This document shows, one piece after another, positions 54,181-64,000 of a stretch of 64,000 bases of DNA. The notes below the pieces were generated by a model, which did not search any database, was not told where the DNA came from, and was given only the letters and a program-made list of their open reading frames with translations. This DNA is from Beroe forskalii (taxonomy: Eukaryota > Ctenophora > Nuda > Beroida > Beroidae). Each line of letters starts with the position of its first letter. Position 1 is the stretch's first letter. Location: contig WFMF01000045.1 of assembly GCA_011033025.1 (NCBI GenBank), forward strand, positions 372,001-436,000. The letters run 5' to 3'. The position numbers were made by a program, and so were the translations under genes.

Positions 54181-57100
54181 CCCACAGGCCGAGAGTCGTA
54201 TTTTGCGGCATTGCAAGCTTACCTAATCAAATGGAAGGCAAAATAAGGCTCCCACTGGCATAATCAAATGGCGTAATGGTGCCATTGGTTCTAATCAAAA
54301 ATATACCATTGCCATTCTGCAACAAGCAAATCAAATGGTTTAGCAGAGCCAGGCACATGGTACTCGCATTAAGCATAATCAAATGCGGTAAAAAGAGCTG
54401 GGTGCTCACGAGCAGCAAGCATAATTAAATGGACTAGACAGGCCGGGTACACAGATTCTCCTGCAATTAAGCATAATCCAAATGGGGTAGATAGGCCGGG
54501 CCCATGTTAAGCATAATCAATGGGAGCCTCATTTTGTTATAATCAAATGGGGTAGATAGAGCCGGGCCCACAGAGTCACCTGCAGCAAGCAAAATCAAAT
54601 GGATTAGATAGAGCCGGGCACACAGAGTCTCCTGCAGCAAGCATAATCAAATGGAGTAGATCGTAGCCGGGCACATTATCGCGCCTGCAGCAAGCATAAT
54701 CAAATGGAGTTGATAGAGCCGGGAGTCACCTGCAGCAAGCAATAATCAAAATGGACCAGATAAAGCCGGGCACACAGGAGTCTCCTGCAGCAAGCATAAT
54801 CCAAATGCGGTAGATAGGCCGGGCACACAGGGTCACAGCAAAGCATAATCAAATGGATTAGATAGAGCCGGTGCTCACAGATTGTGGCAAAAATCAAATG
54901 GGGTAGATAGAGCCGGGCACAGAGTCACCTGCAGCAAGCAAAATCAAATGGTAAAGAGAGCTGGGTCAGAAGGGAGCAAGCAAAATCAAATGGGGTAGAT
55001 AGAGCCGGGCACACAGAGTCTCCTGCAGCAAGCATAATCAAATGGGATAGAGGCCGGGCACACAGAGTCACCTGCAGCCATAATCAAATGGGGTAGATAG
55101 AGGCCGGGCCCACAGAGTCACCTGCAGCAAGCATAATCAAAATGGATTAGATAGAGCCGGGCACACAGAGTCTCCTGCAGCAAGCATAATCAAATGGGTA
55201 GATGGGCCGGGCACACAGAGTCTCCTGCAACAAGCATAATCAAATGAGGTAGATAGAGCCGGGCACACAGAGTCCTGCAGCAAGCATAATCAAATGGGGT
55301 AGATACTAGATAGGGCCAACACAGACACCTGCAACAAGCAAAATCAAATGGAGTAGACAGAGCCGGGCACACAGAGTCCTGCAGCAAGCATAATCAAATG
55401 GGGTAAATAGAGCTGGGTCCGAAGAGTCTGAAGCAGCAAGCATAATTAAATGGACTAGACAGAGCCGGGCACACAGATTCTCCTGCAGCATTAAGCATAA
55501 TCAAATGGGGTTCATAGAGTCGGGCACACAGAGTCACCTGCAGCAAGCATAATCAAATGAGGTAGATAGAGCCGGGCCCACAGAGTCACCTGCAGCAAGC
55601 ATAATCAAATGGATTAGATAGAGCCGGGCACACAGAGTCTCCTGCAGCAAGCATAATCAAATGGAGTAGATAGAGCCGGGCCCACAGAGTCACTTGCAGA
55701 AAGCATAATAAAATGGGGTAGATAGAGCCGGGCCCACAGAGTCTCCTGCAGCAAGCATAATCAAATGGATTAGATAGAGCCGGGCCAACAGGAGTCTCCT
55801 GCAGCAAGCATAATCAAATGGAGTAGATAGAGCCTTCACCAAAAGTCTCCTGCAGCAAGCATAATCAAATGGATGCCGGGTAGATAGGCCGGGCAAGCAT
55901 AATCAAATGCGGAGCCTCCAAGCAAGCATAAGCCAGTAGATGAGCCGGGACACAGGTCTCCTGCAGCAAGCATAATCAAATGGGGTAGATAGAGCCGGGC
56001 ACACAGGTCACCTGTACAAGCATAATCAAATCTGCCTTTAAGCCAATTTAGTCCTGCAGCAAGCATAATCAAAACAGTCAATACGCGAAAATTGTGAAGG
56101 TTTTATCACCTGCAGCAAGTCTATAATCAATTTAATGACATAATTTGGAGTCACAACAGTTTCCTGCAGCAAGCAAAATCAAATTTTTGGCTGAAGATAG
56201 AGCCTCTAACATCAATCTAGGTTGCAGCAAGCATAATCAAATTAAAATAAATAGGCAGATAGAGCCGGTTTTACACCTTCTCCTGCAGCAAGCATAATCA
56301 AATGGAGTTGATAAGCCGGGCCACAAGTCTCCTGCAGCAAGCATAATCAAATGGGGTAGATAGAGCCTGGGGCCCCTCTAACATCCAATCAAAGCATAAT
56401 GTAAATGGATTAAAACAGCCAGCCCTGCAGCAAGCATAATCAATGAGGTTTATACCTTCCGATTGGTTCTAGAATAATTTAGTGACATAATTGGATCACA
56501 ACAGCTCCTGCAGCAAGCATAATCAAATGGAGTAGATTTTGCCGGCCACACAGAGTCACCTGCAGCAAGCATAATCAAATGGAGTTAGATAGAGCCGATT
56601 AAAAGAGTCTCCCAGCAAGCATAATCACATGGAGTAGATAGGCCGGGCCCACAGAGTCACCTGCCAGCAAGCATAATCAAATGGAGTAGATAATTGGATC
56701 ACACAGAATCCCTGCAGCAAGCAAAAATCAAATGGTTCAGATAGAGTGAATCTGTCTCTAAGATCAATTTGGTTAATGTAGCAGAGATTAAAAAACAGGG
56801 TCCAGCCATAATCAAAGGGTGTAAATAGAGACATCTAAGATTGTTTGCAAGGATCAATCAAAATGGCAAGTAGATAGATCAGAACAGAGTCTCCTGCAGG
56901 CATAATCAAATGGGGTAGATTTTGTGCCTGGAGTATGCCTCTGGATCAATCATAATCAATGTTTAATTTGATTAACAATCCTTTCTTGCCAAAACGTTTC
57001 AGGTATCATAGAGATTATTTATCATGCAGCAAGCATAATCAAAAGATAGAGCCGGGGTCAGATTTTCCTGCAGCAAGCATAATCAAATGGCTTTTCCCTC

Positions 57101-59890
57101 ACCTCATAGAGCCGCCCATCTCATCACGAATCACCTGCACCCAGCAACCATAATCAAATGGGGTAGATAGAGCCCCTCACCATACTTCCCCAACCTAATA
57201 AATGGTTAATCCCTCACAGAGTCTTCCCTGCACCAACCATAATCAAATTAGTAGATAGAGGCCGGGCCCTCAGTCCTTGCAGCAAGCATAATCAAATTAA
57301 TTAATAGAGCCGGGCTCACTTTAGCATAATTAAATGGAGTTAAAGTCCCCCCTTAGATTCCCTCAGCCCATAATCGGCCATCACACCATCTTGATCTTCC
57401 CTCTACTTCACTTCCCTTTGCCTCACTACCGGCTTAGGGCCCTCACCTTGCAGATCACAAGCATAATCAAATGGGTATGTTTGAGCCCCCAACACATGCA
57501 TCCTGCACAAGTTAAAAATTGATTTACCAATAACGTTGTTATTTATGGATTAGATAGAGCCGGGCACACAGAGTCTCCTGCAGCAAGCATAATCAAATGG
57601 ATTAGATAGAGCCGGGCCCACAGAGTCTCCTGCAGCAAGCATAATCAAATGGAGTAGATAGAGCCGGGCACACAGATTCTCCTGCAGCAAGCATAATCAA
57701 ATGGAGTTAGATAGAGCCGGGCCCACAGAGTCTCCTGCAGCAAGCATAATCACATGGAGTAGATAGAGCCGGGCCACACAGAGTCTCCTGCAGCAAGCAT
57801 AATCAAATGGATTAGATAGAGCCGGGCACACAGAGTCTCCTGCAGCAAGCATAATCAAATGGATTAGATAGAGCCGGGCCCACAGAGTCACCTGCAGCAA
57901 GCATAATCAAATGGGGTAGATAGAGCCGGGCCCACAGAGTCACCTGCAGCAAGCAAAATCAAATGGATTAGATAGAGCCGGGCACACAGAGTCTCCTGCA
58001 GCAAGCATAATCACATGGAGTTGATAGAGCCGGGCACACAGAGTCACCTGCAGCAAGCATAATCAAATGGAGTAGACAGAGCCGGGCACACAGAGTCCTG
58101 CAGCAAGCATAATCAAATGGGGTAGATACTAGATAGAGCCGGGCACACAGAGCCACCTGCAACAAGCAAAATCAAATGGAGTAGACAGAGCCGGGCACAC
58201 AGAGTCCTGCAGCAAGCATAATCAAATGGAGTAAATAGAGCTGGGTCCACGAAGAGTCTCCTGGCAGCAAGCATAATTAAATGGACTAGACAGAGCCGGG
58301 CACACAGATTCTCCTGCAGCATTAAGCATAATCAAATGGGGTAGATAGAGCCGGGCACACAGAGTCCTGCAGCAAGCATAATTAAATGGGGTAGATAGAG
58401 CCGGGCACACAGAGTCACCTGCAGCAAGCATATTCAAATGGATTAGATAGAGCCGGGCACACAGAGTCTCCTGCAGCAAGCATAATCACATGGAGTTGAT
58501 AGAGCCGGGCCCACAGAGTCACCTGCAGCAAGCATAATCAAATGGAGTAGATAGAGCCGGGCCCACAGAGTCACTTGCAGAAAGCATAATAAAATGGGGT
58601 AGATAGAGCCGGGCCCACAGAGTCTCCTGCAGCAAGCATAATCAAATGGATTAGATAGAGCCGGGCCAACAGAATCTCCTGCAGCAAGCATTATCAAATG
58701 GAGTAGATAGAGCCGGGCACACAGAGTCACCTGCAGCAAGCAAAATCAAATGGAGTAGATAGAGCCGGGCCCACAGAGTCACCTGCAGCAAGCATAATCA
58801 AATGGGGCAGATAGAGCCGGGCACACAGAGTTTCCTGCAGCAAGCATAATCACATGGAGTAGATAGAGCCGGGCACACAGAGTCTCCTGCAGCAAGCATA
58901 ATCAAATGGAGTAGATAGAGCCGGGCCCACAGAGTCACCTGCAGCAAGCATAATCAAATGGGGTAGATAGAGCCGGGTCCACAGATTCTCCTGCAGCAAG
59001 CATATTCAAATGGAGTAAATAGAGCCGGGCCCACAGAGTCACCTGCAGCAAGCATAATCAAATGGGGTAGATAGAGCCGGGCCCACAGAATCTCCTACAG
59101 CAAGCATAATCAATTGGGGTAGATAGAGCCGGGCCCACAGAGTCACAAGCAGCAAGCATAATCAAATGGAGTAGATAGAGCCGGGCACACAGAGTCACCT
59201 GCAGCAAGCATAATCGAATGGAGTAGATAGAGCCGGGTGCACAGATTCTCCTGCAGCAAGCATAATCAAATGGAGTAGATAGAGCCGGGCCCACAGAATC
59301 TCCTGCAGCAAGCATAATCAACTGGGGTAGATAGAGCCGGGCCCACAGAGTCACAAGCAGCAAGCATAATCAAATGGAGTAGATAGAGCCGGGCACACAG
59401 AGTCACCTGCAGCAAGCATAATCAAATGGAGTAGATAGAGCCGGGTGCACAGAGTCTCCTGCAGCAAGCATATAATAAAATGGAGTAGATATAGCCGGGC
59501 CCACAGAGTCACTTGCAGCAAGCATAATCAAATGGGGTTGATAGAGCCGGGCCCACAGAGTCGCTTGCAGCAAGCATAATCAAATGGAGTAGATAGAGCC
59601 GGGCACACAGAGTCTCCTGGAGCAAGCATAATCAAATGGGGTAGATAGAGCCGGGCCCACAGATTCTCCTGCAGCAAGCATAATCACATGGAGTTGATAG
59701 AGCCGGGCACACAGAGTCAACTACAGCAAGCATAATCAAATGGAGCAGATAGAGCCGGGCACACAGAGTCTCCTGCAGCAAGCATAATCAAATGGGGTAG
59801 ATAGAGCCGGGCCAACAGAGTCTCCTGCAGCAAGCATATAATAAAATGGAGTAGATATAGCCGGGCCCACAGAGTCACATCTCACAAGCA
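54180..59890. repeat. 52 bp satellite array, about 100 copies
   Basis: The unit contains GCAAGCATAATCAAATGG, GTAGATAGAGCCGGGC and CACAGAGTCTCCTGCA, in that order, total 52 bases (measured 58861 to 58913). Copies from 57540 to 59880 are regular. Those at 54180-55200 and especially 55830-57540 are disrupted. Minus-strand open frames are repeat artefacts, since 52 is not a multiple of three and the frame rotates. Nothing suggests coding or CRISPR. Confidence 0.95.
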
Positions 59891-60340
59891 AATATCAATT
59901 AGCATAATCAAAACGGTGAGAAAAGTAGAAAGAGCCGATGGCCACACAAAACAAATAATTTAATGAAGTAATGAGTAGCAACGAACTGCGTAAAAACATC
60001 AACTGTTTATGGAAAGCCGGACACATTCCTCACTCTAGTGCTCAGCAGATAGTTTAGTCCATATATGGGTATCACCTGACAATTATTTCAAGGAACGCCT
60101 GTTAAACCTGACCTACGTCATCGTTTTATCCAACGCGATTTGGAGGATCTCAAAATATGGTCATCTCTGCTAGAGTGACTCTCAACCTAGAGCGCGGCGT
60201 ACGACGCGCGCACTCAAACAATTAATGCCCAAATATGGTTGAATCACTTAATAGGGGCGTAAAATATGCGCCCCGAGCTGAGGAGAGAATCTTGCCATTG
60301 TTGCGTGGCCCTGTTTGTGACTTTTCTGTGGTAACTATGG
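59891..60340. other. Spacer between the two satellites
   Basis: Mostly unique sequence after a short decayed tail of the 52 bp satellite (up to about 59945). It includes a GC-rich patch (GCGGCGTACGACGCGCGC near 60194). No gene seen. Confidence 0.7.
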
Positions 60341-61410
60341 TACCAATGGCGTCATTTAAATGACCCGAACTATTCCATTGGTGCCATTGGCACGCAATTG
60401 GTGCCATTTAAATGGCGCCGTTGGTACCATAGATGCCATTGTTGCCTTAATGGCACCATTGTTGCCTTAATGGCACCATTGTTGCCTTAATGGCACCATT
60501 GTTGCCTTAATGGCACCATTGTTGCCTTAATGGCACCATTGTTGCCTTAATGGCACCATTGTTGCCTTAATGGCACCATTGTTGCCTTAATGGCACCATT
60601 GTTGCCTTAATGGCACCATTGTTGCCTTAATGGCACCATTGTTGCCTTAATGGCACCATTGTTGCCTTAATGGCACCATTGTTGCCTTAATGGCACCATT
60701 GTTGCCTTAATGGCACCATTGTTGCCTTAATGGCACCATTGTTGCCTTAATGGCACCATTGTTGCCTTAAAGGCACCATTGTTGCCTTAATGGCACCATT
60801 GTTGCCAGGTTGCCTTAATGGCACCATTGTTGCCTTAATGGCACCATTTTTGCCTAAATGGCACCATTGTTGCCTTAATGGCACCATTGTTGCCTTAATG
60901 GCACCATTGTTGCCTTAATGGCACCATTGTTGCCTTAATGGCACCATTGTTGCCTTAATGGCACCATTGTTGCCTTAATGGCACCATTGTTGCCTTAATG
61001 GCACCATTGTTGCCTTAATGGCACCATTGTTGCCTTAATGGCACCATTGTTGCCTTAATGGCACCATTGTTGCCTTAATGGCACCATTGTTGCCTTAATG
61101 GCACCATTGTTGCCTTAATGGCACCATTGTTGCCTTAATGGCACCATTGTTGCCTTAATGGCACCATTGTTGCCTTAATGGCACCATTGTTGCCTTAATG
61201 GCACCATTGTTGCCTTAATGGCACCATTGTTGCCTTAATGGCACCATTGTTGCTTTAATGGCACCATTGTTGCCTTGATGGCACCATTGTTGCCTTAATG
61301 GCACAATTGTTTCCTTAATGGCACCATTGCTGCCTTAATGGCATCATTGTTTCCAATGGCTCAATTGTTGCCAGTGGCACCATTGTTGCCAATGGCACCA
61401 TTGTGGCCAT
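60340..61410. repeat. 20 bp satellite TTGCCTTAATGGCACCATTG, about 45 copies
   Basis: From about 60435 to 61340 the 20 bp unit is repeated nearly perfectly, with only rare substitutions and one short irregularity near 60806. Both edges decay into palindromic words such as GGTGCCATTTAAATGGCGCC. Confidence 0.97.
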
Positions 61411-61470
61411 TGTCCGGCATTGCCTGACCCCCTCGCGCGCCTGACGCCCTGACCCCCTCGCGCGCGCGCC

Positions 61471-61571
61471 GTCCTAAGCCCGCATAGGTGTGCGTACGCG
61501 CACCGCGCTACCCTACGCGCTTCTGAGGAAGCGCGCCGCGCAACGCAGACAGGGATATACGTGTTTAGCAA
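61471..61571 (-). repeat. GC-rich foldback arm, inverted copy
   Basis: The reverse complement contains TATATCCCTGTCTGCGTTGC, then CACACCTATGCGGGCTTAGG. It matches the forward copies at 61789-61863 and 62150-62240. Confidence 0.8.
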
Positions 61572-61734
61572 GCGCGCGCCACGACTTTAAAATAAATTTT
61601 AAATTTTAAATAATGCGGGTCTGACGACGTCAGACAACAAATCTAAACGTCAATTTTTCTGTATCCTAAACTTCCCCTAACCAGGGGTGTCGCGAAACAA
61701 GGCGTAAAACAAGGCGTAAAACTAGGGATCTGGT

Positions 61735-61925
61735 TAGAGCAAATCCTAAACCTAGCCATAGCCGTAACCAAAACCCTAACCTTAATCCTTGCTAAACACG
61801 TATATCCCTGTCTGCGTTGCGCGCGGCGCGTACACACACCTAGCCTATGCGGGCTTAGGAACCTTAATCCTAACCCTAACCCTAACAAATGCTGACTCTA
61901 ATCCTGACCCTAACCCTAGTCTTTA
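61735..61925. repeat. Degenerate telomere-like CCCTAA repeats
   Basis: Short runs of CCCTAA and near variants (CCTTAATCC, CTAACC), for example three tandem copies near 61871-61888. CCCTAA/TTAGGG is the common animal telomere repeat. Here the runs are short, diverged and followed by other repeats, so this is interstitial or subtelomeric, not a chromosome end. Confidence 0.7.
61789..61863 (+). repeat. GC-rich foldback arm, forward copy 1
   Basis: Contains TATATCCCTGTCTGCGTTGC and CTATGCGGGCTTAGG. It pairs with the inverted copy at 61471-61571 across about 217 bases. Confidence 0.8.
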
Positions 61926-62149
61926 AAGCGCTAGGTGCGCTTTCCCCTAACCAGGGGCGTCGCGCCGCGCACTCCGTGCGCGTAACCAGGGTCCTGGTTA
62001 GGGCAAGGTGCGCTTAATAATGAAAGCTCCCGTTTATATGGGAGACTGACCCGTATATCCATTGCCAGACGTTGCCTGCCCCATATTTTTTCAACTCTGC
62101 GAGTCGGGGCGCGCGCTTCGCGCGCGAGGGGCGAGGCAACGCCTGGCAA

Positions 62150-62240
62150 TATATCCATGTCTGCGTTGCGCGGCGCGCTTCCTGATCAGGGAAGCGCGCG
62201 GTGCGTACACACACCTAATACCTATGCGGGCTTGGGAAGC
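62150..62240 (+). repeat. GC-rich foldback arm, forward copy 2
   Basis: Contains ATATCCATGTCTGCGTTGCG, GTACACACACCTA and CTATGCGGGCTTGGG. It abuts the reverse transcriptase fragment that follows. Confidence 0.75.
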
Positions 62241-62284
62241 CATTTTTAAGCCATTGCACAGGCCACAGCTCAGCTATTTTTACC

Positions 62285-62395
62285 AGATAAAACTAGTGGA
62301 TGCTGAAAATGCATTCAACTCTTTAAACTGGATGGTAGCCTTACATGATATGAAATACACCTGCCCAAGCTTTTTCAGATATTTACTTGCCTAAT
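62285..62395 (+). pseudogene. Retrotransposon reverse transcriptase, fragment 1 (motif A)
   Basis: The frame reads LVDAENAFNSLN, then MVALHDMKYTCPSF. D-A-x-N-A-F-N-S-L-N is a reverse transcriptase motif A with its catalytic Asp (codon at 62299), of the kind seen in retroelements of aquatic invertebrates. It stops at a TAA near 62393, where an insertion begins. It is not functional. Confidence 0.8.
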
Positions 62396-63614
62396 ATCTA
62401 AATAAGCATAAAAGTGACTGTTTTACTGATAACTCGGTTGATAACTTTTGGAATGTTTCACAGTCAATCATAGATAAGATTGAAGGAAACCCTAATTTCA
62501 TGAGTTGAAAGGAAAAGTTTAATAGTTATTTGCTGGAGAATCCTTTCGTAGCTCCACATGAATGTGAGGCATTACTAATTTATTGTGGGTACCTCGACAT
62601 AAGGGTGCTTAATACAGTGATATAATATGGTGAAATTAGTTTGAATATTTGAGTTGATGCTCTGTCAAAAATTTTCTACAATTCTAGCAAAGAAGAAAGG
62701 AATAAATATCAGCAAAACCAAAGAATCAGCTTAAGTTATTATTTTTTTGTTATGTTCAATTTGCCCTGCATACTAATTAATCTGTTCTTATTTTTATATC
62801 AGGATTTTAGTAATCTAGAATTCCAGTTGTTGTATTGTTTTTATATCTTCAGGTAAACGTTTTTTAAATTTTCATCACATATTTCTCATTAGCATGTTTT
62901 TACCTTTGTTAGCATTTCCTGTTGCTATCTTATAATAGGTTTCAAAGCATTAACTAGCATTATGTTATCTGTAAATCAGCTTTTAATTTATTTTTATTTG
63001 TAAATTGCATTTATTAATGTATTGTATATTGTGAAAGCAACAAATGTGGGTGCCTAGACCTAAGGGTACTTTAAATTATTGACAAAATTTTCTTGAGATT
63101 GGGTTGAATATTCGAGTTGATATCATGTCAAAAATGTTATATTATATTATATTATATTACAATTCTACAAAGGAAGGGGATAAACATTTTCTCACATTGA
63201 GTGGATCATTTTATTTGTTGTTATATCCCTTTTCTTTCATTTTTAAAATCATTCACTGTGAGGGAACCTTTTTGCCATTCTTAATCTTCATATCATAATA
63301 TCATATTAATGTAGAACTTTACTGGCTATGTTTTAATTTCTTCCTTATGTGTAATATATATGGACCTTATTTTTATATTTTCATAATTTACTTTAATTTC
63401 TTCTTTGTAGAACAAATACAGTCATCTTTGTAGTCTTTAATTTATTCTAATTAACTTTAAATTATTTTTATTGAATTTAAATGTCAGCGTTTTTAAGTCT
63501 TACTATGAGTACCTTGTAGGGGTACATAACTGACTGATATAGTGTGTTGAGGATTTGGAAATTGAGCTGTGTTGCCGCAAGGCAAAATTTTTTATCTTTA
63601 TCTTTATCTTTATC
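62396..63614 (+). mobile_element. Insertion nested in the reverse transcriptase, ending in TTTATC repeats
   Basis: About 1.2 kb of AT-rich sequence separates the two reverse transcriptase fragments. It ends with four tandem copies of about TCTTTA after GCCGCAAGGC, resembling the 3' end of a non-LTR retrotransposon or SINE. Two related blocks, near 62585-62700 and 63045-63185, lie inside. No intact coding region is seen. Confidence 0.6.
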
Positions 63615-64000
63615 ACCTATCAACAGCCTTCTGACTTGTTTATAGGCAACAAGAAGAATCAATATCATCACAAGAAGGTACTACTCAGGGTGACACTAGT
63701 GCAATGAGGATGTATGCTGATGGTCTAATGCCCATCATTGAAGGTCTCAAGTAAAGACCTCAAGAAGATGGTGGACGAGCCTCCAGAATGATGGTCCAAT
63801 ATATGGCTATCATCCAAAACCCAGCAAAACATGGTTAATTGTGAAACCAGAGTTCTACAGTGTAGCCATGGAACTATTCCCAGACATAAATGTCACACAA
63901 GAAGGTCATAGGTACCTAGGATCTTATATTGGATCCAAAAATGGGAAAGCAGAATTTGTGAAAAATGAGATCAAGGAATGGACCAAAGATGTTACTGGGC
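63615..64000 (+). pseudogene. Retrotransposon reverse transcriptase, fragment 2 (motif B, no YADD)
   Basis: Frame-shifting pieces read TYQQPSDLF, then SSQEGTTQGDTSAM (motif B) and GLMPIIEGLK, a stop, then WWTSLQNDGPIYGYHPKPSK, TWLIVKP and HRYLGSYIGSKNGKAEFVKN, running off the window. The catalytic YxDD box expected between GLK and the WW segment is missing. At least two frame changes and one stop are present, so it is dead. The family was not assigned. Confidence 0.85.

Noticed and set aside
54227-59363. Many minus-strand open frames with repeated peptides such as LIMLAAGDSV and PFDYACCR
   Set aside because: They are translations of the 52 bp satellite. The unit is not a multiple of three, so the same phrases appear in all frames; there is no gene signal.
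61735-61925. A chromosome end (true telomere)
   Set aside because: The CCCTAA runs are short and diverged, and other repeats and a retrotransposon relic follow on the far side.

Overview
The window is eukaryotic and almost certainly from an animal, probably a non-vertebrate. It is AT-rich and dominated by introns and repeats. It carries one large, well-supported plus-strand gene, which I reconstructed exon by exon from splice-site phase and domain homology. The gene is a transmembrane semaphorin of 20 coding exons, from the ATG at 77 to the TGA at 52112-52114. Joined, the exons give 2994 coding bases (997 residues) with every junction in frame. The order is signal peptide, a short sema domain (about residues 45-453), a PSI domain (about 454-500), two Ig-like domains (about 510-592 and 593-683), one membrane helix (about 702-729) and a long proline-rich cytoplasmic tail with a nine-copy five-residue repeat. 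Sema, PSI and one Ig is the usual plan in the classes I know; a second Ig before the membrane segment is atypical.

The introns (up to about 11 kb) hold most of the other structure. Intron 4 has a tandem repeat with G/C hairpins. Intron 6 has AT-rich and foldback repeats and then a 41-42 bp minisatellite that copies the splice acceptor and first bases of exon 7 about ten times. Intron 11 has a 1.1 kb inverted-repeat element. Intron 12 has hairpins, coding-like fragments, a tRNA-like sequence, a 21 bp minisatellite, a recent 0.6 kb tandem duplication and a 1.56 kb inverted-repeat element. Intron 14 has a TA-flanked 787 bp MITE and a 25 bp array whose core is a 15 bp palindrome. Intron 19 has two head-to-tail elements with Helitron-like ends.

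Downstream of the gene (52.3-64 kb) I see no functional gene. About 1.1 kb of AT-rich sequence is followed by CCATTGG/GGCACCATT-rich sequence, then about 5.7 kb of a 52 bp satellite with higher-order structure and a scrambled middle. Next come a very homogeneous 20 bp satellite, a GC-rich foldback region with degenerate CCCTAA repeats, and a dead reverse transcriptase split by another insertion. This block resembles heterochromatic or subtelomeric sequence. The species cannot be fixed from the sequence alone.
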